DNA of 64,000 bases from Sinomonas sp. ASV486 (GTDB lineage: Bacteria; Actinomycetota; Actinomycetes; Actinomycetales; Micrococcaceae), in the NCBI RefSeq assembly GCF_030908215.1, contig NZ_JAVFJK010000012.1, positions 71,524-135,523 on the forward strand, in the 5' to 3' direction. The notes beneath the pieces are model-generated. The model searched no databases and had not been told where the DNA came from. It worked only from the letters and a program-made list of their open reading frames with translations. The translations under genes and the position numbers were made by a program. This document shows positions 35,689 through 45,362 of this stretch, in pieces (the first letter of the stretch is position 1; every line of letters begins with the position of its first letter).

Positions 35689-37800
35689 GTGGCTGACGAG
35701 AGTCCAGTGGACCCAAACACGCATCAGCAGCACGACGCGCCGGAGGGAGTGGCGCCCTCCCCTGCACCAGATTCCTCGGGGTCCCGCTCGGGATCGAAGG
35801 ACTACGGCGCCAGCAGCATCACGGTTCTCGAGGGACTCGAGGCCGTCCGCAAGCGTCCGGGCATGTACATCGGCTCGACCGGCCCCCGCGGCCTCCACCA
35901 CCTTGTCTACGAGGTCGTTGACAACTCGGTCGACGAGGCACTGGCAGGGTACTGCGACCACATCCAGGTGACCCTCCAGGACGACGGCGGCGTGCGAGTC
36001 GAGGACAACGGCCGCGGCATCCCCGTGGATGTCCATCCCACGGAGGGCAAGCCCACGGTCGAGGTCGTCATGACGATCCTCCACGCGGGCGGCAAGTTCG
36101 GTGGCGGCGGGTACACCGTCTCCGGTGGTCTGCACGGCGTCGGCATCTCCGTGGTCAACGCCCTCTCGACCCGCGTCGACACAGAGGTGCGCCGTCAAGG
36201 CCACGTGTGGCGCATGTCGTTCCGCGACGGCGGGCACCCAGTCGGGGGCCTCATCGAGGGCGAGGCAACGGACGAGACCGGGACGATCCAGACGTTCTAC
36301 CCGGACCCGTCGATCTTCGACGCCACCGTGTTCGACTTCGAGACGCTGCGCGCCCGCTTCCAGCAGATGGCCTTCCTCAACAGGGGCCTGCGGATCACGC
36401 TCACGGATGAGCGCCGCGGCGACGAGGAGGAGAGCGAGCTCGCGGGCGAGGAGGAGCTCACCTCCGGCACACCCGCGGAGGCTGCCGCGCGCAAGCACCG
36501 GGTCGTCGACTACAAGTACGACGACGGGCTCCTGGACTACGTCAAGAACCTGAACTCGTCGAAGAAGATCGAGGTCATCCACGAGGAGGTCATCGCGTTC
36601 GAGAGCACGGACCACGAGCGCAAGATGGCCCTCGAGGTGGCGATGCAGTGGACCACGGCGTACGCCGAGTCCGTGCACACGTACGCGAACACGATCAACA
36701 CGCATGAGGGCGGGACCCACGAGGAGGGCTTCCGTGCCGCGATGACCTCCCTCATGAACCGGTATGCGCGCGAGAAGGGCATCCTCAAGGACAAGGATGA
36801 CAACCTGACCGGCGACGACGTCCGCGAAGGCCTCACCGCCGTCATCAGCATCAAGCTCGCCGAGCCGCAGTTCGAGGGCCAGACGAAGACCAAGCTCGGC
36901 AACTCCGAGGCCAAGGGATTCGTCCAGCGAGTCGTGACCGACCAGCTCGGCGACTGGCTCGAGCGCAACCCGGGCCCGGCCAAGGACGTGATCCGCAAGG
37001 CCCTCCAGGCCTCGCAGGCCCGTATGGCCGCGCGCAAGGCCCGCGACAACGCGCGCCGCAAGAGCCCGCTCGAATCCTTCGGCATGCCGGGCAAGCTCTC
37101 GGACTGCTCGAGCAAGGATCCGTCGCGCTGCGAGGTCTACATCGTGGAGGGCGACTCGGCCGGCGGCTCCGCCAAGCGCGGGCGGGATCCCGAGACGCAG
37201 GCCATCCTGCCCTTGCGCGGCAAGATCCTCAACGTCGAGCGTGCGCGTCTGGACAAGGCGCTCGGGAACGCCGAGGTCCAGTCCATGATCACCGCCTTCG
37301 GCTCGGGGATCGGCGAGGACTTCGATGTCTCCAAGCTGCGCTACCACAAGATCGTCCTCATGGCCGATGCCGATGTGGACGGCCAGCACATCACGACCCT
37401 TCTCCTGACGCTCCTGTTCAGGTACATGCGCCCGCTCATCGAGAACGGCTACGTGTTCCTGGCCCAGCCGCCGCTCTACCGCATCAAATGGTCCAACCAC
37501 GCGCACGACTACGTGTTCAGCGACCGCGAGCGTGACGAGGCCGTCCGGACGGGGGTCGCCAACGGCCAGCGCCTGCCCAAGGAGAACGGCATCCAGCGCT
37601 ACAAGGGCCTTGGCGAAATGGACTACACCGAGCTCTGGGACACGACGATGGACCCAGACCGGCGCACGCTCCTGCAGGTGACGATGGAGGACGCCGCGGC
37701 CGCGGACCAGACATTCTCCGTGCTGATGGGCGACGACGTCGAGTCCCGCCGCCACTTCATCCAGCAGAACGCCAAGGACGTCCGGTTCCTGGACATCTGA
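35689..37800 (+). CDS. gyrB: DNA gyrase subunit B
   Basis: 703 residues, GTG start. GHKL ATPase domain with [26 protein letters not shown] and [15 protein letters not shown]; transducer domain; Toprim domain with [17 protein letters not shown] and the metal-binding DADVDGQH; C-terminal [11 protein letters not shown] 33-residue hydrophilic insert lies near residue 245 ([15 protein letters not shown]). It forms A2B2 gyrase with GyrA, encoded 45 bases downstream, and introduces negative supercoils. Confidence 0.98.
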   Translation: MADESPVDPNTHQQHDAPEGVAPSPAPDSSGSRSGSKDYGASSITVLEGLEAVRKRPGMYIGSTGPRGLHHLVYEVVDNSVDEALAGYCDHIQVTLQDDGGVRVEDNGRGIPVDVHPTEGKPTVEVVMTILHAGGKFGGGGYTVSGGLHGVGISVVNALSTRVDTEVRRQGHVWRMSFRDGGHPVGGLIEGEATDETGTIQTFYPDPSIFDATVFDFETLRARFQQMAFLNRGLRITLTDERRGDEEESELAGEEELTSGTPAEAAARKHRVVDYKYDDGLLDYVKNLNSSKKIEVIHEEVIAFESTDHERKMALEVAMQWTTAYAESVHTYANTINTHEGGTHEEGFRAAMTSLMNRYAREKGILKDKDDNLTGDDVREGLTAVISIKLAEPQFEGQTKTKLGNSEAKGFVQRVVTDQLGDWLERNPGPAKDVIRKALQASQARMAARKARDNARRKSPLESFGMPGKLSDCSSKDPSRCEVYIVEGDSAGGSAKRGRDPETQAILPLRGKILNVERARLDKALGNAEVQSMITAFGSGIGEDFDVSKLRYHKIVLMADADVDGQHITTLLLTLLFRYMRPLIENGYVFLAQPPLYRIKWSNHAHDYVFSDRERDEAVRTGVANGQRLPKENGIQRYKGLGEMDYTELWDTTMDPDRRTLLQVTMEDAAAADQTFSVLMGDDVESRRHFIQQNAKDVRFLDI

Positions 37801-37845
37801 TCTCGGGCACCAGAAGCAAGTAGACCGGACAAGAGGAGAGAAGCT

Positions 37846-40524
37846 GTGAGCGACGAGACTCCCGAGAACCCCACCGGACTTCCCGGGGACCCGACTTTCG
37901 ATGCCGAACTCGGGCCGGAAGGCCCGGCCGACGGGGGCGCCGACCGCATCGAGCAGGTCGACCTGCAGACCGAGATGCAGCGGTCCTACCTCGACTATGC
38001 GATGGCCGTCATCGTGGGCCGCGCGCTGCCCGATGTGCGCGACGGCCTCAAGCCAGTGCACCGCCGCGTCCTCTACGCGATGTACGACGGCGGGTACCGC
38101 CCCGATCGCGCGTTCAACAAGTGCGCCCGCGTCGTCGGCGACGTCATGGGCACGTACCACCCCCATGGCGACATGGCGATCTACGACGCCCTCGTCCGAC
38201 TGATCCAGGACTGGGTCATGCGGTATCCGCTCGCCCTGGGCCAGGGCAACTTCGGCTCCCCCGGCAACGACGGCGCGGCCGCCCCCCGGTACACCGAGAC
38301 CAAGATGGCCCAGCTGGCCATGGAGATGGTCCGGGACATCGACGAGGAGACCGTCGACTTCCAGGACAACTATGACGGCAAGAACCAGGAGCCCACGGTC
38401 CTGCCGGCCCGGTTCCCGAACCTGCTCGTCAACGGCTCCTCGGGCATCGCAGTCGGCATGGCCACGAACATCCCGCCGCACAACCTGCGCGAGGTGGCCG
38501 AAGGCGTCCAGTGGTACCTCGAGAACCCCGAGGCCACCCGTGAGGAGCTCCTCGAGGCCCTCCTGACCCGCATCAAGGGCCCGGACTTCCCCACTGGCGC
38601 GACCATCCTGGGCCGCCGGGGCATCGAGGACGCCTACCGGACGGGCCGCGGCTCGATCACGATGCGCGCCGTCGTGAATGTCGAGGAGCTCCAAGGCCGC
38701 ACGTGCCTCGTGGTCACCGAGCTGCCGTACATGGCCAACCCGGACAACCTCGCCATGAAGATCGCCGAGCTGGTCAAGGACGGGAAGATCGGCGGGATCG
38801 CGGACCTGCGCGACGAGACGTCCGGCCGCACCGGCCAGCGCCTCGTGATCGTACTCAAGCGCGACGCCGTGGCGAAGGTTGTGCTGAACAACCTGTACAA
38901 GCACACGCAGCTGCAGGACAACTTCGCCGCGAACATGCTCGCGATTGTCGACGGCGTGCCGCGCACCCTCTCGCTCGACGCGTTCGTCCGGCACTGGGTG
39001 ACCCACCAGGTCGACGTCATCGTCCGCCGCACGCAGTACCGGCTGCGCAAGGCCGAGGAGCGCATGCACATCCTGCGCGCGCTGCTCAAGGCTCTGGACA
39101 TGCTCGACGAGGTCATCGCGCTCATCCGCCGCTCCCCCACGGTCGAGGAAGCACGCTCGGGACTCAAGTCGCTCCTGGAGATCGACGACCTTCAGGCGCA
39201 GGCCATCCTCGACATGCAGCTGCGCAGGCTCGCAGCCCTCGAACGGCAGAAGATCGTCGACGAGCACAACGAGCTCGAGGCCCTCATCACGGAGTACCGG
39301 TCGATCCTCGCCGACCCGGCGCGGCAGCGGCAGATCATCTCCGAGGAGCTCGCCGGAATCGTCGACAAGTACGGCGACGACCGCCGAACACGGGTCGTCG
39401 CGGGCTTCGACGGGGACATGAGCATGGAGGACCTCATCCCCGAAGAGGAGATGGTCGTCACCATCACGCGCGGCGGGTACGTCAAGCGCACGCGTAGCGA
39501 CCAGTACCGCCAGCAGCAGCGCGGGGGCAAGGGCGTGCGCGGGGCACAGCTGCGCGGCGACGACGTCGTCGAGCACTTCTTCGTCACGACGACGCACCAC
39601 TGGCTCCTGTTCTTCACGAACCTCGGGCGCGTGTACCGGGCCAAGGCCTACGAGCTCGCCGAAGGCGGCCGTGACGCCAAGGGCCAGCACGTGGCGAACC
39701 TGCTCGCGTTCCAGCCGGACGAGCGGATCGCCCAGGTCCTCGCGCTGCGCGACTACCAGCAGGCCCTGTACCTCGTGCTCGCAACGAAGGGCGGCCTCGT
39801 CAAGAAGACCCGCCTCGAGGACTACGACACGAACCGCTCTGCCGGCGTCATCGCCATCAACCTTCGCGAGGACGACGAGCTCGTGTCGGCGCAGCTCGTG
39901 CACGAGACCGACGATCTCATGCTCGTCTCCCGCCATGGCCAGTCGCTGCGATTCACGGCGGACGACGACGCCCTGCGGCCCATGGGCCGGGCCACGAGCG
40001 GTGTGACCGGCATGAAGTTCCGTGACGACGACGAGCTGCTCGCCGCTGACGTCGTGACGGACGACTCGTTCGTGTTCATCGTGACCGAGGGCGGCTACGC
40101 CAAGCGCACCTCGGCGGACGAGTACCGGGTCCAGGGCCGCGGAGGCCTCGGCATCAAGGTCGGCAAGTACCAGGAGGAGCGCGGACACCTCGTCGGCGCC
40201 CTGCTCGTCCAGGAGGAGGACGAGGCGCTCGTGGTCATGGAGGGCGGCAAGGTGGTCCGTTCCTCAGTGACGGGAGTGCCTGCCAAGGGCCGCGACACGA
40301 TGGGCGTGATCTTCGCCAAGCCTGACAAGGGCGACCGCATCATCGCCGTCGCGAAGAACACCGAGCGGACCCTCTCCGAGGCCGACGAAGCCGACGAGGC
40401 TTCTGAGGGCTCTCCCGAAGGCACCGCCGAGCGCGCAACCACAGGGGACGGGGAGGCATCAACCGAGGCTCATGCCGTAACGTTGGCGTCAGACTCAGAC
40501 CAGACTCCGGGAGGTAACGAGTGA
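37846..40524 (+). CDS. gyrA: DNA gyrase subunit A
   Basis: 892 residues, GTG start. Winged-helix/tower domain with the catalytic Tyr in [12 protein letters not shown]. The C-terminal beta-pinwheel contains the GyrA box QRGGKGVRG (needed for supercoiling), and an acidic tail follows. In the quinolone-resistance region the sequence is [10 protein letters not shown]. The residue equivalent to E. coli Ser83 (Mtb Ala90) is Met110 (ATG at 38173), while the Asp87-equivalent (Asp114) is kept. The stop overlaps the start of the DUF3566 gene (GTGA). Confidence 0.98.
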   Translation: MSDETPENPTGLPGDPTFDAELGPEGPADGGADRIEQVDLQTEMQRSYLDYAMAVIVGRALPDVRDGLKPVHRRVLYAMYDGGYRPDRAFNKCARVVGDVMGTYHPHGDMAIYDALVRLIQDWVMRYPLALGQGNFGSPGNDGAAAPRYTETKMAQLAMEMVRDIDEETVDFQDNYDGKNQEPTVLPARFPNLLVNGSSGIAVGMATNIPPHNLREVAEGVQWYLENPEATREELLEALLTRIKGPDFPTGATILGRRGIEDAYRTGRGSITMRAVVNVEELQGRTCLVVTELPYMANPDNLAMKIAELVKDGKIGGIADLRDETSGRTGQRLVIVLKRDAVAKVVLNNLYKHTQLQDNFAANMLAIVDGVPRTLSLDAFVRHWVTHQVDVIVRRTQYRLRKAEERMHILRALLKALDMLDEVIALIRRSPTVEEARSGLKSLLEIDDLQAQAILDMQLRRLAALERQKIVDEHNELEALITEYRSILADPARQRQIISEELAGIVDKYGDDRRTRVVAGFDGDMSMEDLIPEEEMVVTITRGGYVKRTRSDQYRQQQRGGKGVRGAQLRGDDVVEHFFVTTTHHWLLFFTNLGRVYRAKAYELAEGGRDAKGQHVANLLAFQPDERIAQVLALRDYQQALYLVLATKGGLVKKTRLEDYDTNRSAGVIAINLREDDELVSAQLVHETDDLMLVSRHGQSLRFTADDDALRPMGRATSGVTGMKFRDDDELLAADVVTDDSFVFIVTEGGYAKRTSADEYRVQGRGGLGIKVGKYQEERGHLVGALLVQEEDEALVVMEGGKVVRSSVTGVPAKGRDTMGVIFAKPDKGDRIIAVAKNTERTLSEADEADEASEGSPEGTAERATTGDGEASTEAHAVTLASDSDQTPGGNE

Positions 40525-41114
40525 GCACGCCCGAGAATACGCCGTCGTCCGGCGGCTATCCGCAGGCCGCGCAGCCGTCGCGCCCGCCGCAGCGCCCCAC
40601 CGTGCCGCCCCAGTCCGCCGGGGGCTACGGCGCCCCGCGCCCTGCCGAGCGTCCACTGACCGGGCCTGCGGCCCAGCGCGTTGGCGGCCAGCGGCCTGGG
40701 CAGCGTCCCGGCCAGCCCGGCCTCGTGCGCCCCGCACCGAAGGCGAAGCAGCGCCGCGCCCGCCTCATCGTGAGCAAGGTCGACACCTGGTCCGTGCTCA
40801 AGATGTCCTTCCTCCTCTCAGTTGCCCTCGGCATCGTGACGGTAGTGGCCTCGATCGTTCTGTGGATGGTCCTGGACGTCACGGGCATCTTCGACAAGAT
40901 CAACGGCCTGCTCGGTGAGATCGGCGGTTCCGAGAGCGGCGGCGCCCTCGATCTGAAGAAGATCGCCTCGCTCGGCCAGGTCGCCTCGTTCGCAACGATC
41001 ATCGCCGTCGTGAACGTCGTCCTCCTCACCGCCCTGTCGATGCTCACGGCGGTCCTCTACAACATCTCGGCGACGCTCGTGGGCGGCATCGGGTTGACCC
41101 TCACCGACGACTGA
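40521..41114 (+). CDS. DUF3566 membrane protein
   Basis: 197 residues, GTG start overlapping the gyrA stop by 4 bases. The first ~70 residues are Pro/Gln/Arg-rich and cytoplasmic. The DUF3566 domain follows: [22 protein letters not shown]1 ([18 protein letters not shown]), a loop, and TM2 ([21 protein letters not shown]). It corresponds in place and domain to Rv0007, downstream of gyrA in M. tuberculosis. Function unproven; the position suggests an envelope or division role. Confidence 0.9.
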   Translation: MSTPENTPSSGGYPQAAQPSRPPQRPTVPPQSAGGYGAPRPAERPLTGPAAQRVGGQRPGQRPGQPGLVRPAPKAKQRRARLIVSKVDTWSVLKMSFLLSVALGIVTVVASIVLWMVLDVTGIFDKINGLLGEIGGSESGGALDLKKIASLGQVASFATIIAVVNVVLLTALSMLTAVLYNISATLVGGIGLTLTDD

Positions 41115-41121
41115 CCCGATT

Positions 41122-41150
41122 TTGTCCGCGGGCAAGCGGTACGGTAGAGT
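41122..41150 (+). promoter_or_regulatory. Promoter of tRNA-Ile (and tRNA-Ala)
   Basis: TTGTCC (41122-41127), a 17-base spacer, TAGAGT (41145-41150). A textbook housekeeping promoter, 43 bases before the tRNA. Confidence 0.75.
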
Positions 41151-41192
41151 CTTATCTCGGCCCGAGGGCAATAATGCACTCGGGTTGGATGG

Positions 41193-41266
41193 GGGCGTAT
41201 AGCTCAGGCGGTTAGAGCGCTTCGCTGATAACGAAGAGGTCCCAGGTTCAAGTCCTGGTACGCCCA
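41193..41266 (+). tRNA. tRNA-Ile (GAT)
   Basis: 74 bases. Acceptor GGGCGTA pairs with TACGCCC, anticodon stem CTTCG/CGAAG with loop CTGATAA (anticodon GAT at 41227-41229), T-arm CCAGG TTCAAGT CCTGG. The discriminator is A and the 3' CCA is not encoded. Confidence 0.97.
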
Positions 41267-41300
41267 CGGAACCTTGTTTCCGATCCATGTGGAGGTGCCC

Positions 41301-41420
41301 GTGAAGAGATTGATTGCCATCGCAGTCGCCGCTCTGGCGGGTGCCTTCGTGTATCGGAAGGCCAAGGAGTCCGAGGCGCAGAAGAAAGTCTGGAGCGGCT
41401 CGACCGACAAGGTAGAGTAG
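41301..41420 (+). CDS. DLW-39 family small protein
   Basis: 39 residues, GTG start behind GGAGGTG. Sequence MKRLIAIAVAALAGAFVYRK is one short hydrophobic helix, then a charged tail ending WSGSTDKVE. Length, position between tRNA-Ile and tRNA-Ala, and the pattern match the actinobacterial DLW-39 family (named for 39 residues). A likely single-pass membrane microprotein of unknown function. Confidence 0.85.
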   Translation: MKRLIAIAVAALAGAFVYRKAKESEAQKKVWSGSTDKVE

Positions 41421-41439
41421 CCCGGAGCCCAAGGGCAAC

Positions 41440-41512
41440 GGGGGCATGGCGCAATTGGTAGCGCACCTGCTTTGCAAGCAGGGGGTTAGGGGTTCGAGTC
41501 CCCTTGCCTCCA
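41440..41512 (+). tRNA. tRNA-Ala (TGC)
   Basis: 73 bases. Acceptor GGGGGCA pairs with TGCCTCC (one G-T), anticodon stem CCTGC/GCAGG with loop TTTGCAA (anticodon TGC at 41473-41475), T-arm AGGGG TTCGAGT CCCCT. CCA is not fully encoded. Same order, Ile then Ala, as ileT-alaT after gyrA in mycobacteria. Confidence 0.97.
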
Positions 41513-41522
41513 CCGGAAGGGA

Positions 41523-41557
41523 GAAGGTCCCGGCACCGAATCGGTGCCGGGACCTTC
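41523..41557 (+). terminator. Terminator after tRNA-Ala
   Basis: GAAGGTCCCGGCACC (41523-41537) and GGTGCCGGGACCTTC (41543-41557) form a perfect 15-bp stem with loop GAATC, followed by TGCATT. Confidence 0.9.
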
Positions 41558-41586
41558 TGCATTGGGCGCCCGGCTAGAGTGGGCTG

Positions 41587-42504
41587 GTGGTTCCCCTCCT
41601 CGTTGTGCTCGGCGTCCTCGGCGTGTCCGCGTCCGGGCCGCTCATCGCCGGCACGCTCGCCAGCACATCGGTCACTGCGTTGGCCATCGCGTTCTGGCGC
41701 AACGCCATTGCCTCCGTCGTCATGGCTGCGCCCGTCGCTGTGCGAAGCCCGCAGCAGTTCCGCCGGCTCGGCCGGCGAGAGTACGCGTGGTCCGCGGTCG
41801 CCGGGACGGCCCTCGCGTTCCACTTCGTGTGCTTCATCCTCTCCCTCACGCTGACTTCCGTCGCGGCGTCGACCGCGCTTGTGTGCCTCCAGTCGGGCTG
41901 GATCGCGGTCTTCTCCCTCATCCGGGGCAGGAAGCTTCCGACGCCCGTGGTCGTGGGACTGGGCATGTCCTTCGCGGGCGTCATCGCGATCACCGGACTT
42001 GATCTCGGGACCTCGCCTGGGGCGCTCCAAGGCGATCTGCTCGCAGTGGCCGGCGGGATCCTCGCGGCTCTCTATACCATGGCTGGCGGAAAGGCCCGCG
42101 AGACGATGGGCACGGCAACCTACACCGCCCTCTGCTATGCCGTGTGTGCGGTGCTCGTCGCGGCTATGGCGCTAGCGAGCGGACAGCGGCTCACGGGCTT
42201 CGAGCCGGCTGGCTGGGCCGGGATCCTCGCGATCACCGTAGCCGCGCAGCTCGTGGGCCACACGGCGTTCAACCACCTCGTAGCGACGCTGAGCCCGCTC
42301 GTCGTGTCGATGTTCATCCTGCTCGAGATCCCCGGCGCGGCCATCCTCGCTGCAGTCTTCCTGCATGAGATGCTCCCCGTGGGGATCTACGCCGGGCTGG
42401 GACTCATCCTGGCTGGGCTCGCCGTCGTCGTGATCGGGCAGCGCCGTGCTCGACCGGCACGGGGCATCGAGCTGCCGACCGAGCCGGAACTCGGGGCCGA
42501 CTGA
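41587..42504 (+). CDS. EamA/DMT-family transporter
   Basis: 305 residues, GTG start, ten hydrophobic helices in two EamA repeats (for example SVTALAIAFWRNAIASVVM and the second repeat ending LEIPGAAILAAVFLHEMLP). Drug/metabolite exporters of this type move amino acids, nucleotides or drugs; the substrate is not deducible. Convergent with the GT2 gene, 48 bases between stops. Confidence 0.88.
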   Translation: MVPLLVVLGVLGVSASGPLIAGTLASTSVTALAIAFWRNAIASVVMAAPVAVRSPQQFRRLGRREYAWSAVAGTALAFHFVCFILSLTLTSVAASTALVCLQSGWIAVFSLIRGRKLPTPVVVGLGMSFAGVIAITGLDLGTSPGALQGDLLAVAGGILAALYTMAGGKARETMGTATYTALCYAVCAVLVAAMALASGQRLTGFEPAGWAGILAITVAAQLVGHTAFNHLVATLSPLVVSMFILLEIPGAAILAAVFLHEMLPVGIYAGLGLILAGLAVVVIGQRRARPARGIELPTEPELGAD

Positions 42505-42552
42505 CGGGGTTTCGACTGCGCGGCCGCCGACTGGGCTGGTCCGCGGGGTTGG

Positions 42553-43431
42553 CTAGACGCCGCCTCGCTTGGCGAGCGGCTGGTTCGCCGCGTGGATGGC
42601 GCGCAGGAGCTTCGCGGGGTAGTACACGGAGAAGATCACGGCCATCGGTGCGCGAAGTGCGATCTTCTTGATGTTGTGCGCCTTGTACGTGCGGTCGAAC
42701 CGCTGCACGTAGTACCGGTAGTCCTTGGGCGAATCCTCGAGGCGTCGCGCGGACATCCCTGAGACCATCTCGGGCCAGTACTGGATCCTGAGTCCTCGTT
42801 CGGCCAGGTGCAGGGACAGGTCGATGTCCTCGTGCATCTCGTCCTTCTCATCCCGGCACGTCGAGCCGCGGATGGTTTCCCAGGCTGTGCGGCGCAGCGC
42901 CATGTTGGAGCCGAAGAGAAAGTGGTACTCGTGCCGTGAGAGCCGCAGGAGCAGCTGGCGGACCTTGTCGTCTGCCTTGAGACCGAAGCGCCGCATGGGC
43001 ATGTCGTAGTAGATGACGGGCCCTGTCGCGGCCTGCACGGTGGGGTCCGCAAAGGCGCGCTGGACCTCCTCGACCCAGTCGGGTTCGAGCAGGGAATCGG
43101 CGTCGATTCGCCCGATGACGTCCCCCGTGGCGTAGTCGAGCCCGAAGTTGCGGGTAGGAATGAGTCCCTGTTCGGCGTCCTGGGTCAGCAGGATGATGCG
43201 GGACTCGGGATATTCCTCCTGCAGTTGGCGGACGATCTGCGCCGTGGTGTCCTTGGACCTGTTGTCCACCACGATGATCTCGTGGGCCGGGGCAGACTGG
43301 TAGATGGCCGCCGTGACGCACTGGCGGATGACGCTCTCCTCGTTGTACGCCGGGATGACGATGGACACGCTCAGCTGTGCTTCGGCCGGCGACTCAGTCA
43401 CGTCGAGGAGTGCGGTTTCGGAGTCCATCAC
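42553..43431 (-). CDS. Family 2 glycosyltransferase
   Basis: 292 residues. GT-A fold: VSIVIPAYNEESVI at residues 22-35, DNRSKD, the GRIDADSLLEPDWV DxD-type motif (about residue 112) and a downstream EDIDLSLHLAERGLR (catalytic ED). The C-terminal ~60 residues have a weakly hydrophobic helix (ALRAPMAVIFSVYYPAKLL). It transfers a nucleotide-sugar residue to an unknown envelope acceptor. Monocistronic. Confidence 0.9.
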   Translation of the reverse strand: MMDSETALLDVTESPAEAQLSVSIVIPAYNEESVIRQCVTAAIYQSAPAHEIIVVDNRSKDTTAQIVRQLQEEYPESRIILLTQDAEQGLIPTRNFGLDYATGDVIGRIDADSLLEPDWVEEVQRAFADPTVQAATGPVIYYDMPMRRFGLKADDKVRQLLLRLSRHEYHFLFGSNMALRRTAWETIRGSTCRDEKDEMHEDIDLSLHLAERGLRIQYWPEMVSGMSARRLEDSPKDYRYYVQRFDRTYKAHNIKKIALRAPMAVIFSVYYPAKLLRAIHAANQPLAKRGGV

Positions 43432-43522
43432 GAGCCAAATCTAGCAAAGGCGGGCCGTGCCGCCCCTGTGCATGACCAGACGGGTCCTTGCGCGCGGCCG
43501 GACGGGCGACGTAGGGCACGAA

Positions 43523-43561
43523 AGCGGGCGCGAACCCACGAGCCGTGGTTCCGCGCCCGCT
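43523..43561 (-). terminator. Terminator of the Ala-rich membrane protein gene
   Basis: AGCGGGCGCGAACC (43523-43536) pairs with GGTT.CGCGCCCGCT (43547-43561), a 14-bp stem with one bulged base, 41 bases past the stop at 43602. Confidence 0.75.
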
Positions 43562-43601
43562 GAAGGACGTGCGGGGTCTTCCTTCGCCCCGTGCTGGGCG
43601 G

Positions 43602-44642
43602 TCAGGCGCCCGGGGCGTCCTTGGCTTCATCCTGGCCGCCATTCGACGCGGCGTGGATGTTCTTCATCGCCTGCGAGGCATCCGGGCCGGCCACGTGCTT
43701 GCCTTCCGCCGCGGTTGCGTCCTCCGTCTCGGCCTCGGTCCGGGGGGCGGTGGCATCCACAGGAGTGGCGACCTGGACGGCGTCGGGAGTGATCGCAGCC
43801 TCAGTGAGGGGCTCGTCCGCCACCGGTGCCGGCTTCTCGGCCATGACAACCGGCTCGGTGCTCGGCGCAGTGCTTGCCGGTACGGGTGCGGGGGTCGCGG
43901 CCTGGCTTGCCGCGGCCGTGGATGGCGCGGCGCTGCTAGGCGCGGGCGGTACGGGCGAAGGGGTCTTCCATGGGTCCTCGACCGGCTTGGCGGCCTTCCA
44001 CGCCGCGACACCGGCAGCCACCGCCGCCGCTACCACGCCGAAGACGAGGAGTCCGCGGCGCTTCTTCTTCGGCGCGGGCGAGGAGATCTCATCCGCGGCC
44101 CGTCGCATTGCCTGCTGTGCGGCAGAGACGGCATCCTTTGCGGCCGCATCAGCCTGGCGCACGACGCCGGAGTCGGCGATCCTCTGCGCGACAGCGTCAA
44201 CGTGGGCGGGGGCGCTCGAGAGCGAGCGATTGACGGACTCTGCCGCCTGCGCGATGCCCTCGGAGATCTTCGGCAGGTACGTGTCCGCCGCATCCTTGAT
44301 GGCGGGTGCAGCCTTGTCGACGGCGTGGTGAAGCCTCGGCGCGGCGGTATCGACCGCATCTGTGATCCGCGGAGCGAGCTGCGACAAGCCGTCCTGGATC
44401 TTCGGGGTCACGGTGGCCACTCCTTCGGCCAGATTGTGCGCAGCGGACTTGAGTCCCTCTTGGATGCGCGGTGAGGCAGTGTCAAGGCCCTGCTGGATCC
44501 TCGGTACGGCCCAGTGCACCGCCGCATCGACGCGTGGCTGCGCCCAGTCCCGGGCGTTCTCGACGCCCGAGGCAACATTGTGCTGGACGTCCCGGGCGAG
44601 GGACTCGGTTGCGTTCAGGCTCTTCTCGACTGGTTTCTTCAC
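43602..44642 (-). CDS. Ala-rich single-pass membrane protein with amphipathic repeats, function unknown
   Basis: 346 residues from a GTG behind GGAGGTCACC. Residues 1-180 are a string of amphipathic helices with recurring APRIQ.GLDTA / TPKIQDGLSQLAPRI / APAIKDAADTYLPKI pieces, spaced by about 11 or 22 residues, resembling apolipoprotein/LEA-type helices. A KKKRR stop-transfer precedes one TM segment (GLLVFGVVAAAVAAGVAAW, about residue 195). The last ~135 residues are Pro/Ala/Thr/Glu-rich and probably disordered. Proteins of this layout occur in Arthrobacter relatives but I know no function. Divergent from the cyclophilin gene. Confidence 0.7.
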   Translation of the reverse strand: MKKPVEKSLNATESLARDVQHNVASGVENARDWAQPRVDAAVHWAVPRIQQGLDTASPRIQEGLKSAAHNLAEGVATVTPKIQDGLSQLAPRITDAVDTAAPRLHHAVDKAAPAIKDAADTYLPKISEGIAQAAESVNRSLSSAPAHVDAVAQRIADSGVVRQADAAAKDAVSAAQQAMRRAADEISSPAPKKKRRGLLVFGVVAAAVAAGVAAWKAAKPVEDPWKTPSPVPPAPSSAAPSTAAASQAATPAPVPASTAPSTEPVVMAEKPAPVADEPLTEAAITPDAVQVATPVDATAPRTEAETEDATAAEGKHVAGPDASQAMKNIHAASNGGQDEAKDAPGA

Positions 44643-44674
44643 GGTGACCTCCGGGAATCTGCTGGACTAACGCC

Positions 44675-44702
44675 AGCCTACGTGGCAGGCGATGCGTAGG
44701 CT
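44675..44702. promoter_or_regulatory. Inverted repeat with two divergent -10-like boxes
   Basis: AGCCTACG (44675-44682) and CGTAGGCT (44695-44702) are perfect 8-bp arms 12 bases apart. Each arm contains TAGGCT reading outward, toward the genes starting at 44642 (leftward) and 44807 (rightward). It could be a bidirectional promoter or an operator. Confidence 0.4.
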
Positions 44703-44806
44703 ACGGTCACACGAGCGCAGAGGCCGATGGGTTCCCCGATTTCACCGAGCGCGGAACGACGGCGGCACCGGGCGGAGGCCTGTCGTGCCATGGAAGAATG
44801 GCCGCC

Positions 44807-45352
44807 ATGAGCGCAATCGCAACTGCCAAGGCAACCATCCACACGAACCACGGTGACATCGTGGTCAACCTCTTCGGCAACCACGCGCCGAAGACGGTCA
44901 AGAACTTCGTGGGCCTCGCGACCGGCGAGCAGTCCTGGACGCACCCGGAGACGGGCGAGGACAAGACCGGCACTCCCCTCTACAACGGCACCATCTTCCA
45001 CCGCATCATCCGCGACTTCATGATCCAGGGCGGCGACCCCCTCGGCAAGGGAATCGGCGGCCCGGGCTACAAGTTCGACGACGAGATCCACCCCGAGCTC
45101 ACGTTCAAGGACCCGTACAAGCTCGCGATGGCCAACGCCGGAATCCAGGGCGGCAAGGGCACCAACGGCTCGCAGTTCTTCATCACCACGACCGACACGA
45201 GCTGGTTGCACGGCAAGCACACGATCTTCGGCGAGGTCGCCGATGACGCATCGAAGAAGGTCGTCGACGAGATCGAGGCCGTCCGCACGGGGATGCAGGA
45301 CCGTCCGGTCGAGGACGTCGTCATCTCCTCGATCGACGTCGAGCAGCTCTGA
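44807..45352 (+). CDS. ppiA: Cyclophilin-type peptidyl-prolyl cis-trans isomerase
   Basis: 181 residues from ATG 44807; ATG 44798 would add three residues. Cyclophilin core: GDIVVNLFGNHAPKTVKNFV, FHRIIRDFMIQGGDP, NGSQFFITTTDTSWLHGKHTIFGEV. The active-site Arg, Phe and Gln residues are present. No signal peptide, so cytoplasmic, like Rv0009 of M. tuberculosis at the same relative position. It speeds proline isomerisation during folding. Confidence 0.96.
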   Translation: MSAIATAKATIHTNHGDIVVNLFGNHAPKTVKNFVGLATGEQSWTHPETGEDKTGTPLYNGTIFHRIIRDFMIQGGDPLGKGIGGPGYKFDDEIHPELTFKDPYKLAMANAGIQGGKGTNGSQFFITTTDTSWLHGKHTIFGEVADDASKKVVDEIEAVRTGMQDRPVEDVVISSIDVEQL

Positions 45353-45362
45353 CTCGCCTGAC

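Noticed and set aside
35473-40188. 1571-codon open frame on the minus strand opposite gyrB and gyrA
   Set aside because: It is a shadow of GC-rich codon use in two unmistakable genes on the other strand; the translation is Val/Leu/Asp/His-rich with no domain and no plausible ribosome site.
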